Translations under genes and position numbers: made by a program
The notes under the pieces: model-generated
The model's database searches: none
The model's input: the letters and a program-made list of their open reading frames with translations, nothing else
What the model was told of the DNA's origin: nothing
Origin: Typhlomys cinereus
Taxonomy: Eukaryota; Chordata; Mammalia; Rodentia; Platacanthomyidae
NCBI GenBank assembly: GCA_023101885.1
Contig: JALPQD010000835.1
Coordinates: 1 to 64,000 of the forward strand
DNA: 64,000 nucleotides
Direction of reading: 5' to 3'
In this document: in pieces, positions 1 to 10,347 of the stretch
How the letters are laid out: each line of letters begins with the position of its first letter
How positions within the stretch are numbered: the first letter of the stretch is position 1

Positions 1-89
1 TGCATGAGCAAAAAGAAGGCGGGCGGGAGGTAAAGGGTGTAAGAAGGTAGGGGGGCCTGGGGGATGGGCAAAGGTGGAAGAAAAGGACG

Positions 90-308
90 GGGTTCACCTG
101 GAAGGGCGAGAGTAAATTCTGGAGTCAGCCAGATGGCTTCTACCGTCTGTGGAGCCACGCGGGAGTGAAAAGAGAAAACTAGAGGGCGGGTGCAGTGGGC
201 CGCATGTCGCAATGCAATTTTGTAAATTAACCATGGGACCTGGATCGAACGAGAACCCTTGTGCTTGAGAGAGAGAGGCTTCACCCATAACCATAGCGCC
301 GCCAGCAC
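90..308 (-). mobile_element. Probable tRNA-derived SINE (old)
   Basis: Read on the minus strand, about 305 to 225 looks like a tRNA head. A-box-like sequence is the complement of about 277-295. A B-box-like sequence (CGTTCGATCC) is the complement of 242-251. The two are about 50 bp apart, as in pol III type 2 promoters. The tail continues towards about 90 with no obvious known body. There is no CCA end and I could not fold a confident cloverleaf, so a SINE or a degenerate tRNA pseudogene is more likely than a working tRNA. The family is not recognised. The 3' limit is a guess. Confidence 0.42.
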
Positions 309-594
309 CTGCCTGGCTGCTGCTGTGAGGAACCCTTTATTCCCCCTCTGGTTCTCTGCATTTGGGGATTCAGACATCATGTTTGGCAGACCAATAGCCT
401 TCCTTGGGCAGATCCACTGCTAGGGGCACTCTACGCCCCTTCACCTGTTTTACCGCAGCCTCTAGGTGTTTATAAATGCTTGAAATTTTTCTCCTGAGAT
501 CCTCACTAATCCGTTGGGGCATGTTGGTGTCAGGCACTTGTCCCTCTGGTAAGAATGAGTCTGTGCTCAGTCACAATGAATTCGCTAGATGCAG
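309..594. other. Unassigned flank sequence
   Basis: I see no convincing ORF, RNA gene or recognisable repeat here. It may be the poorly conserved part of the old L1 3' UTR that follows, because the L1 3' UTR of the younger copies would extend into this stretch on the minus strand. The similarity is too weak to call by eye. Confidence 0.3.
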
Positions 595-930
595 CGGCCC
601 TTGAGTGGGAATTATTTTCTTGGTTTCTGCCCAACGGTGGGCCCCTCCCATCTTTAGCCTCTTACATCTTACCACCCCCGCCTGGGATCTTCCTTAAGTT
701 CCCGTGAGCCCTATGATGGGAGAGATCTGGCTGGCCGATTCCTGGCGAGCATTGCAGAGTTCCCCAGGAACGCTTGTTTCCTGGTTGCTGGTGTGTTCCC
801 TGTTATTGTACGCACTACTAGGCCGTGGCCTAGTGTACGCCGCACTGCCTTGGGATTGAATATCCGCGGCTATCTCAAGGTAAAAAACTGTTGATAAGGT
901 CTTTATATGAATAACAAAGAAGGCTGACAG
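595..930 (-). mobile_element. Old LINE-1 3' UTR remnant
   Basis: About 640-750 aligns collinearly with the 3' UTR of L1 number 1 at about 5870-5970. Shared blocks are CTCCCATC, a TCTTAC-ACC stretch, and GGGAGAGAT followed by GGCTGGCC. Further on, an AAAAACTGTTGATAAGGTCTT-like stretch near 885-905 matches the AAAAGCTGTTAAACTGGAGTCTT segment of the younger copies. Divergence is far higher than among the three long L1 copies, so this is an older insertion. It lies outside the satellite array. The limits are approximate. Confidence 0.6.
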
Positions 931-1440
931 AGTGGGAGAAACAAAATACGCTCGAGTCGCGCGTTGGGGTTGGCCCTCTGGTCCCAACACTTGCTTCAGT
1001 CCCCCCAACCCTCCCTCAAAGACAGTTAAAATATAGGCAACAGATAAACATTAACACCAATGGAAAGGAGCGGACCTGCCAGTGACCCGGGTCAGCTGTA
1101 CATACACCCAATGCATACTATTACCTAGCCCAAATAACGTAAGGATTTAGAAGCCATGCTACGAAGGTGAAGTTTCGTACTGAGGCACTCTCGTGTGATC
1201 TACTCGGCTCCCCCCCACACCCAGAACACCCGGCACACATCTTTCCCTTGTATTAGGAAAACCGTAGAAATCCGTCCATCCTACTGACATGCTTCAAGGA
1301 AATCGCTTACATGTCCTATTCAATACAGACGAGTCCAAACCACAAAGGAGCATAACTTAGGGGTGTTACGGGTCCAAAAACCACAACAATGCAGACAAAA
1401 GAACACAATTAAATAGCGATATAATAAGGCCATTGTTAAG
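931..1440. other. Unassigned flank sequence
   Basis: I see nothing I can name in this stretch. It has higher complexity than the satellite and no monomer-like period. The short open frames overlapping it have no recognisable domain and no coding features. It is probably ordinary or degenerate repeat-derived DNA next to the satellite edge. Confidence 0.4.
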
Positions 1441-1778
1441 AAAACTCATACAGGGGGTGAAGAATTGAAAGGTTAAAACAAAATTCTTAAAAAATGCTCC
1501 ACATCCCTAAGCCCATCAGGAAATGTGAATCAAACTTACCATGTGATGATGAGGTGAAAATCACAAATGCAACCATACAAATGGCTGGAGAGGATGTGAG
1601 AAAGAGGGGAGCTCTCATACATTGCTGGTAGGAATGCAGGCTTATACAACCACTCAGTGATAAGTATGTGATTTCTTAAAGAGTTATGTACTGAAATGCC
1701 ATACGACCCTGATATACCACTACTGGGAATAATTCCCCAAAATGCAGCAATTCACTACAGTGACATGAATACAACCAT
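1441..1778 (+). mobile_element. Old LINE-1 ORF2 3' end remnant at satellite edge
   Basis: This stretch aligns with the ORF2 3' region of L1 number 2 (about 20360-20720). Shared blocks include CTTAAAAAATGCTCCAC, TGGCTGGAGAGGATGTG, the ACATTGCTGG stretch, and the GAAATGCCATA and ACTGGGAATAA segments. It encodes a decayed piece of the ORF2p C-terminal cysteine-rich region and has many indels and stops. The element stops abruptly near 1778, inside what would be ORF2, where satellite sequence begins. No target-site duplication is visible, so the junction looks like a breakpoint of array expansion, not a clean retrotransposition end. Confidence 0.82.
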
Positions 1779-3906
1779 GGCTTGCGTGTAAATGTACCAT
1801 TGACTGTCGTACAACAAGTGTGACTTTCTCCCAATCACAAAGAGTTACAGTATAGAAACTTCTGTAGGATACGTATCCCAACGAAGTGCACTTGCAACAT
1901 TTGACTATGAGTCATCCTCACTTGGTTAACTATTTTGGAAAAATCATGGCCTGCTTCAACATGTTCCATGGAAATGTGGCACAAAAACTGTTATTGTCTC
2001 CTGAACGCAACGAGTTACAGTATAGGAACTTCCATACGATACTTATCGGTAAGAAGTGCACGTGCAATATTTGACTATGAAACCTCCTCACTTGGTTCAC
2101 TATTTTGGAAAATTATGGCCTGCGTGAACATGTGCCATGCAAATGTCATAAAACAAGGATGATTTTCTCCTGAACGCAAATGTTACAGTGTAGAAACGTC
2201 TCTAGGATACTTATCCCCAAGAAGTACACTTCCTACATTTGATTCTGAATCCTCCGCACTTGGTTCACTATTTTGGAAATCATCTCCTGCGTGAATAGGT
2301 TCCATTGAAACGTCGCAAAACAAGTGTGATACTCTCCTGAACACAAAGAATTACAGTATCGAAACTTCTGTAAGATACTTACCACTAAGAAGTGCACGTC
2401 CAACATTTGACTCTGAGTCCTCCTCACTTGGTTCACTGTTTTGGAAAATCATAGCCTGCGTGAACATGTTCCATGGAAACATTGCAAAACAAGTGTGATA
2501 TTCTCCTGAAAACAAAGATTTACAGTATAGAAACTTCTGTAGAATACGTATCCCAACGAAGTGCACTTGCAACCTTTGACTCTGAGTCATCCTCACTTGG
2601 TTAACTATTTTGGAAAAATCATGGCCTACTTCAACATGTTCCATGGAAAAGTGGCACAACAACTGTTATTTTTTCCTGAACACAAAGAGTTACAGTATAG
2701 GAACTTCCATGGGATACTTACCGGTAAGAAGTGCACGTGCAATATTTGACTCTGAACCCTCCTCACTTGGTTCACTATTTTGGAAAATCATGGCCTGCGT
2801 GAACATGTTATATGCATATGTCGCAAAACAAGTGTGATCTTCTCCTGAACACAAAGTGTTACCGTATAGAATCTTCTGTAGGATACTTTTCCCTAAGAAG
2901 TGAACTTCCATCATTTGACTCACTTGGTTCACCATTTTGGAAAATCAAGGCCTGCGTGAACATATTCCATGAAAACGTCAGAAAACCAGTGTGATTTTCT
3001 CCTGAACATAAAAAGTTACAACGTATGAACATCTACAGGATTCTTATCACTGAGAAGTGGAAGTGAAACATGTGAATTTTATGCTTCCTCACTTGGTCAT
3101 TATTTCCAAGCTCATTCCAGGCCTGAAACATAGTTAGTAGAATCAGCACAAAACGAATGTTGTTTACTCCAGAACACAAAGTTTTACAGTCTAGAAACCT
3201 GTGTAGGATACTTATACCAAAGAAGTGCACATGCTACATATGACTGTGAGTCCTCTTCACTTGGTTCACGATTTTGGAAGGGAATGACATGCGTGAACAT
3301 GTTTCATGGAAATGTCATACAAGTGTGATTTCCTCCTGAACACAAAGAGTTACAGTATAGAAACTTCCATACGATACTTATCGGTAAGAAGTGCACTTCC
3401 AGCATTTGACTCTGAATCCCCCTCACTTGGTTCACTATTTTGGAAATTCATAGCCTGCGTGAACATGTTCCACGCAAATGTCACAAAACAAGGATGATTT
3501 TCTCCTCAACGCAAATGTTACAGTGTAGAAAACTTCTCTAGGATACTTATCCCCAGGAAGTACACTTCCTACATTTGATTCTGAATCCCCGGCTCTTGGT
3601 TCACTATTTTGGAAATCATCTCCTGCATGAATAGGTTCCATGGAAATGTCACAAAACAAGTGTGATTTTCTGCAGAACACAAAGAGGTAAAGAATCGAAA
3701 CTTCTGTAGGATACTTATCACTAAGAAGTGCACTTCCAACATTTGACTCTGAGTCCTCCTCACTTGGTTCACTATTTTGGAAAATCCTAGCCTGCGTGAA
3801 CATGTTCCAGGGAAACATTGCAAAACAAGTGTGATACTCTCCTGAACACAAAGAATGACAATATAGAAACTTTTGTGGGATACTTACCGCTAAGAAGAGC
3901 ACTTGC

Positions 3907-3962
3907 GGTGTACCTAATAAGTTTGTATGAGTTGAAATAAAAAGAAAAAAAAGAAAAAAAAA
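3907..3962 (+). mobile_element. Ultra-short 5'-truncated LINE-1 insertion
   Basis: The first about 36 bases match the last bases of the L1 3' end in this window (compare 36177-36215: GTACCTAATAAGTTTGTATG then GAAATAA). An A-rich tail follows. It is flanked by a perfect 15-bp duplication, AAGAAGAGCACTTGC, at 3892-3906 and 3963-3977, while other monomers of the same type carry this site once. It is therefore a genuine target-primed insertion that stopped almost immediately. Its 3' sequence belongs to the lineage of L1 number 2. Confidence 0.9.
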
Positions 3963-5437
3963 AAGAAGAGCACTTGCAACATTTGACTCTGAGTCCTTAT
4001 GTCTTGGTTCACTATTTTGGAATATCATGGCTTGTGTGTAAATGTTCCACTGACTGTCGCACAAGTGTGACTTTCTCCATATCACAAAGAGTTACAGTAT
4101 AGAAACTTCTGTAGAATACGTATCCCAATGAAGTGCACTTGGAACATATGACTCTTAGTCATCCTCACTTGGTTAACTATTTTGGAAAAATCATGGCCTG
4201 CTTCAACATGTTCCATGGAAATGTAGCACAACAACTGTTTTGACTCCTGAACACAAAGAGTTACAGTATAGGAACTTCTGTAAGATACTTACCGGTAAGA
4301 AGTGCACGTGCAATATTTGACTCTGAAACCTTCTCACTTGGTTCACTATTTTGGAAAATCATGGCCTGCGTGAACATGTTATATGCATATGTCGCAAAAC
4401 AAGTGTGATCTTCTCCTGAACACAAAGTGTTACAGTATAGAATCTTCTGTAGGATACTTTTCCCTAAGAAGTGCATTTCCAACATTTGACTCTCACTCTT
4501 CCTCACTTGGTTCACTCTTTTGGAAAATCAAGTAGTGCGTGAACATATTCCATGAAAAGTCACAAAACCAGTGTGATTTTCTCCTGAACATAAAAAGGTA
4601 AAACGTATGAATATCTACAGGATTCTTATCACTGAGAAGTGGAAGTGAAACATGTGAATTTGACGCTTTCTCCCTTGGTCACTATTTTCAAGCGCATTAC
4701 AGGCTTGAACATAGTTGGTAGAATCAGCACAAAATGAATGTTATTTTCTCCAGAACACAAAGGTTTACAGTCTAGAAACCTGTGTAGGATACTTATCCCA
4801 AAGAAGTGCACATGCTACATATGTCTGTGAGTCCTCAGCACTTGGTTCATGATTTTGGAAGGGAATGACATGCGTGAACATTTTTCATGGAAACTTCGTA
4901 CAAGTGTGATTTCCTTCTGAACACAAAGAGTTACAGTATAGAAACTTCTGTATGACACTTATCCTAAAGAAGTGCACTTACAACATTTGACTCAGAGTCT
5001 TCATCACTTGGTTCAGTATTTTGGAAAATCATGGCCTGCGTGAACATGTGCCATTCAAATGTCACAAAACAAGTATGATTTTCTCCTGAACGCAAATGTT
5101 ACAGTATACAGACTTCTGTAGGATACTTATCCCTAAGAGGTGCACTTCCAGCATTTGACTCTGAATCTTCCTCACTTGGTTCACTATTTGGAAATTCATA
5201 GCCTGCGTGAACATGTTCCACGCAAATGTCACAAAACAAGGATGATTTTCTCCTCAACGCAAATGTTACAGTGCAGAAACGTCTCTAGGATAATTATCCC
5301 CAAGAAGTGCACTTCCTACATTTGATTCTGAATCCTCCGCACTTGGTTCACTATTTTGGAAATCATCTCCTGCATGAATAGGTTCCATGGAAACGTCGCA
5401 AAACAAGTGTGATACTCTCCTGAACACAAAGAATTAG

Positions 5438-5452
5438 AGTATCGAAACTTCT
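5438..5452. repeat. Target-site duplication, left copy, L1 number 1
   Basis: AGTATCGAAACTTCT occurs here and again at 12226-12240, directly flanking the L1. The site lies in a type-9 satellite monomer, and reading across it reconstitutes an uninterrupted monomer. Confidence 0.9.
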
Positions 5453-6463
5453 TTTTTTTAATATTTTTTTATTAAAAATTTAATTATACATTTAAAAATT
5501 TTTTTACCAGTTCCCTCCCTCCCCCCTCCTCCCCCCGAACCCTCTCCTCTCTCTCCTCTCCTTCCCCATCCCCCAGTGCCTCCCCCCCAATTCCCAGAAT
5601 GTCCTTTATTGTGTATGCCTAACTCTCCACTGGGTCCTCCTCTCCGATGACATAAAAGGACCCAGTGGCATTTCCATAAGTCCTTTCTCTTGTTCCCCTG
5701 AAGCATAGGATCACTACTATGGCTGTCAATCCCTTGCCTCCAGGGGTCTCGGTGCCCTTAACAGATGCTAGACTTTATGGGGGCAGCAGTGCATTGGACA
5801 TTGCGCAGGGCATGCAAAGTCCCATTATGATTGCTTTGGCCCCAACTATTGTTTAGAATCTTGCAAATCGTTGCTCCTCCCATCCTTTTGCTCTTACAAT
5901 CTTACCGCCCCCTCTTCCGCAAATGTCCCTGAGCTCCAGGATGGGGAGAGATTAGGCTGGCCTAAGTTCTAGGTGATTGATATAGAGTCTCTGAAGTTCT
6001 GGATTGTGGTTGGTTGATTTTCTTTTGCAGTTTTGCTGCTCCTGCAATGCATTTCACTCCATTCTGCTGGGCACTGTATGTCACCCCCTGGCCAGAGACA
6101 AAAGCTGTTAAACTGGAGTCTTGTTATAATAGCACATTCAAGGGTAGATGTAATAAGAGTAGGAAACCTCAGTGAGGGAGGGGTCCATCACCCATTTGCA
6201 AAATGATTACTTTTTATCTGCTAGACTATATGCCCCCCCTTCTGGTGAAATCAGGAAAGAACGTCTGTGAACTTAACCAGGTTTCTCATTACTTACTTGC
6301 AGACCTTGATGGAGGCCTATTTTCTCTGCTGTAACATGGTCCTCTCTCTCCTTGTTTCTGGTTTGGCCCTCCTACCCCATCTCTCTTGTTCATAATCCTT
6401 GCAATTACTGTGTTACATAGGTTTACTTTTAAGTGTCTCAATGTGGGCTGGGTGAGTTTGGTA
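5453..6463 (-). other. L1 number 1 3' UTR and A-rich tail
   Basis: This is about 1 kb of 3' UTR. On the L1 sense strand it contains a strongly G-rich purine tract (complement of about 5512-5595), as is typical of mammalian L1 3' UTRs and able to form G-quadruplexes. It ends in an A/T-rich tail with AATAAA-like signals (complement of 5453-5500). The terminal 60 bases resemble those of L1 number 3 and differ from L1 number 2. Confidence 0.85.
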
Positions 6464-9400
6464 CTAGGAGCCACCTATTAAGGAGTACATACGGCGCTTA
6501 ATTTTCTGGGTTTGGGATACTTCACTTAATATAATTCTTTCTAATGACATCCATTTCCCAACAAATTCCAGTAATTTCATCATTTTTGATGGCTGAGTAG
6601 TACTCCATTGTATAGATGTACCACAGTTTCCTTATCCACTCGTCAACTGTTGGACATTTAGGTTGATTCCATGACTTTGCTATTGTAAACAGTGCTGCTA
6701 TGAACATGGTCGAGCTTGTGCTATCGAGCCGAACCTCTGCTGCGTGGGGGGTTATTCCCAAAAGTGGGATAGCAGGGTCATATGGCATTTCAATCTTTAA
6801 TTTCTTTAAGAATCTCCAGACAGCTCGCCAGAGTGGCTGTATGAGACTGCATTCCCACCAACAATGTAGGAGAGTTCCCCTCTCTCCACATCCTCTCCAG
6901 CATTTGTCATTGTTTGTATTGTGGATTTTTGCCATCCTGACCGGGGTGAGATGATATCTCAGGGAAGTTTTGATTTGCATTTCCCTGATGGCGAAGGAAG
7001 TGGAGCATTTTTTAAGATAATTGTTAGACATTTTAATTTCATCCCTGGTAAAGTTTCTTTGAAGTTCCAGGGCCCATTTTTTAATTGGGCCAGTGTTTTC
7101 CTTGGAGTTTAGTTTTCTAAGTTCTTTGTGCACTCTGGACAGTAGAGCTCTGTCAGATATGTGGTTAGTGAAGATTTTCTCCCATTCTGTGGGTTGCCTT
7201 TGAGCTCGTGTGACAATCTCTTTATCTGAACAGAAGCTCTTTAATTTCGCAAGATCCCAACTGTTGAGAGTTGGTAGCAGTGACTGTGCCATTGGATGTC
7301 TGTTTAGGAAGTGTTGGCCTAGCCCAATCAGCTCGAGGGAGATCCCTATTCTTTCAACTATGGTTTTTAAAGTCTCTGGCCTGATATCAAGGTCCTTGAT
7401 CCATTTGGAATTAAGTCTTGTACATGGTGACAAGTACGGGTCCAGCTTTAATCTTCTGCATGTGGAGATCCAGTTTTGCCAGCACCATTTGTTGAAGATG
7501 CGGTTCTTTTTCCATTGGATTCTTTGGGCCCCTTTGTCAAAGACCAAATGGCTGTAACTTTGTGGGCTTATATCTGGGTCTTCAATCCTTATCCATTGAT
7601 CTGTGTGTCTATTTTGGAGCCAGTACCAGGCAGTTTTTATAACTATGGATTTGTAGTATAAACTAAGGTTTGGTATGGTAATACCTCCAGCAGTGTTTTT
7701 GTTACTCAGGATTGTCTTTGCTATCCTGGGTCTTTTGTGCCTCCATATGAATTTTGAGATTGTTTGGTCAACTTCTTTAAAGAATTGCTTTGGGATTTTA
7801 ATTGGTATAGCATTGAATTTGTATATTACCTTTGGTAGGATCGTCATTTTTACAATGTTGATTCTACCAATCCAGGAACATGGGAGGTCTTTCCACCTTC
7901 TGGTGTCTTCTGCTATTTCTTTCTTTAGGGTTTTAAAGTTTTCATTGTAAAGGTCTTTTATCTCCTTAGTTAGGGATATACCAAGGTATTTCATTTTTTT
8001 AGGGGCTATAGTAAATGGGATTGTTTCTCTCAAGGCTTTTTCACTTCTTTCATTCTGGGCATATAGGAAGGCCTCTGATTTTTGCACATTTATTTTGTAT
8101 CCTGCCACCCTGCTGAACTTTTCAATTAGTTCCAGGAGCTTCCTGGTGGAATTTTTGGGATCCCTCAGGTATAAGATCATGTCATCTGCAAATAGGGATA
8201 GTTTGACTTCTTCCTTGCCGATTTGAATCCCTCTTATGTCCCTTTCTTGTCTTATGGCTTCAGCTAAGACTTCAAGTACAATATTGAATAGAAGTGGTGA
8301 GAGTGGACAGCCTTGTCTAGTTCCTGATCGAAGTGGGAATGCTTCCAATTGTTCCCCATTGAGCATAATCCTTGCTGTGGGCTTGTTGTATACAGCTTTT
8401 ATTATATTGATAAAAGTTCCTTTCATTCCTACAGTCTCTAGCGTTTTGATCATAAAAGGCTGTTGGATTTTGTCAAAGGCTTTTTCTGCATCTATCGAGA
8501 GTATCATGTGGTCTTGGACTTTGGACTGGTTTACATGATGAATTATATTTATTGATTTGCGTATGTTGAACCAACCTTGTGTGCCGGGGATGAAGCCTAC
8601 TTGGTCCCCGTGAATGATCTTTTTGATATGTTTTTGAATCTGATTTGCTAAGCCTTTGTTGAGAATCTTTGCATCTGTGTTCATCAGAGAGATCGGCCTA
8701 TAGTTTTCTTTTTGAGTGCATCTTTATTAGGTTTTGGGATTAAGACGATATTAGCTTCATAGAAGGAATTTGGCAGTGTTCCTTCCTTTGCTATTTGATG
8801 GAACAGTTTAAGGAGTATTGGTGTTATTAACTCCTTAAATGTCTGGTAGAATTCTGTGCTGAATCCATCTGGCCCAGGACATTTTTTGGTGGGAAGATTC
8901 GAGATTACTTCTTCAATTTCCTTGTATGGTATAGGACTATTTAAATAATTCACAACTTCCTGATTCAATTTAGGTAGGTTGTGTTTACTTAGAAATTCAT
9001 CCATCTCTTTTGTGTTGTCAAACTTCACAGAGTATAAGTTTTTGAAATATGATGTTATAATTCTCTGGATTTCTTGGGTATCTGTAGTGATAACTCCATG
9101 TTCATTTCTAATTTTGTTAATTTGGGTTTTCTCTCTCTTGCTTTTGGTTAATTTAGATAGGGGTGTATCTATCTTATTGATTTTTTCAAAGAACCAGCTT
9201 TTTGACTGGTTGATTTTTTCTATCGTTTTCTTAATCTCAATTTCAGATATTTCTCCCCTTATTTTGCTAATCTCCTCTCTTCTATTACTTTTGGGATCAA
9301 ATTGCTCAAGTTTCTCCAAAGCCTTAAGCTGCATCGTTAAATTATTTATTTCTGATGTTTCCAATTTTCTGATGTAGGCATTAAGAGCTATGAACTTACC

Positions 9401-10291
9401 TCTTAGGACAGCTTTCATTGTGTCCCAGAGATTTTGGTAAGTTGTATTTTCATTTTCGTTCACTTTCAGGAAATCTTGAATTTCCTGTTTAATTTCTTCC
9501 TGAATCCAGTTCTCATTCAGCATCATATTGTTAAGTTTCCAGGAGTTAGTGTATTTTCTCTTGTTTGTTGTGTTGTTGTGGATGTCCAGCTTTAGGCCGT
9601 GGTGGTCTGATAGGGCACAGGCTAGAATTTCGACTTTTTTGTATTTGTGTAGATTCATTTTGTGGCCCAATATGTGATCTATTTTGGAGAAAGTTCCGTG
9701 TGCTGCTGAGAAAAATGTGTATTCTTTGGTACGTGGGTGAAAAGTTGGATAGAGATATGTAAGGTCCATTTCAATAAGGGTTTGGTTAAGCTCCAAAGTG
9801 TCTCTGTTAAGCTTTTGACCTGTTGATCTATCCCATGTTGAGAGGGCGGTGTTGAAATCCCCAAGAATTATCGTTTGGGGGTTGATTTCTTGCTTTAGAC
9901 GCTGTAGGGTTTTCTTAATGAATGTGGAGGGGCCAATATTGGGTGCATATATGTTCAGTATTGTGAAGTCTTCCTGGTGAATTGTTCCTGTGACTAAAAT
10001 GTAGTATCCATCTGTGTCTCTTATGATTTTCTTTGGTTTGAAGTCCACTTTGTCTGAAAGCATAATTGCTACCCCTGCCTGTTTCCTGGTTCCATTAGCT
10101 TGCAAGATTTTGGACCAACCTTTCATTCTTAGGACGTGCCTATCTTTTGTGGTGAGATGAGTTTCCTGAAGGCAGCACATTGTTGGACTGTGGTTTTTAA
10201 TCCAAGTTTGTAATCTATGTCTCTTAATTGGTGAGTTAATGCCGTTGACATTTAATGTTACAATGGAGAAATTATTTTTAATTCTGGACAT
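6464..10291 (-). pseudogene. L1 number 1 ORF2p (endonuclease/reverse transcriptase), two frameshifts
   Basis: ORF2p nicks the target and primes reverse transcription of L1 RNA. The region is 3828 bp, the size of an intact ORF of 1275 residues. It is read in two pieces. The first (8684-10291) starts MSRIKNN and carries the APE-type endonuclease motifs: NVNGINS near residue 15, LQETHL near 42, [10 protein letters not shown] near 145, and SDHH near 230. The second (6522-8684) carries the reverse transcriptase with the catalytic FADDM, and the C-terminal cysteine-rich segment [19 protein letters not shown] 1-bp loss in an A-run (about 8709-8713) separates them. A 1-bp gain near 6572-6576 replaces the normal last about 40 residues. 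All catalytic motifs are otherwise present. The normal stop would lie at 6464-6466. Confidence 0.95.
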
Positions 10292-10347
10292 TTTTTATGT
10301 TTAGTAGATTTTGTAAGCATGATGTTTGATATTTATATTTTTTGGTA

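Larger units (their letters stand above)
1779..5452 (+). repeat. Satellite block 1 (about 169-bp monomers)
   Basis: This is a head-to-tail array of about 22 monomers near 169 bp. Each monomer starts at a TTACAGTATAGAAACTTCTG-like segment, passes through GGATACTTATCC, AAGTGCACTT, TTTGACTCTGAGTCCTCCTC, CACTTGGTTCACTATTTTGG and TGGCCTGCGTGAAC, and ends in TTTCTCCTGAACACAAAGAG. Adjacent monomers differ clearly, while monomers several units apart match better, which is the sign of higher-order organisation. The block starts at the old L1 remnant and ends at the left target duplication of L1 number 1. A very short L1 tail is inserted at 3907. The open frames within it are not supported as genes. 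Confidence 0.95.

Noticed and set aside
94..1008. Two minus-strand open frames (94-294 and 694-1008)
   Set aside because: They overlap a SINE-like element and an old L1 3' UTR remnant and show no domain or coding signal.
931..1440. Possible unique gene or exon in the flank
   Set aside because: No splice-bounded open frame, domain or RNA fold could be supported.
3435..4085. 216-residue minus-strand open frame as a gene
   Set aside because: It runs through three to four satellite monomers and straight across the 56-bp L1 insertion and its A-rich tail. It is open by chance.
1886..5325. Many 60-90 residue open frames in the satellite as small genes
   Set aside because: The same frames recur in every monomer of a type, with random breaks and no initiation context or conserved protein pattern. 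They are by-products of tandem repetition.
6700..9762. Plus-strand open frames opposite L1 number 1 ORF2
   Set aside because: They are antisense shadows of ORF2. The same shadows recur opposite L1 numbers 2 and 3.
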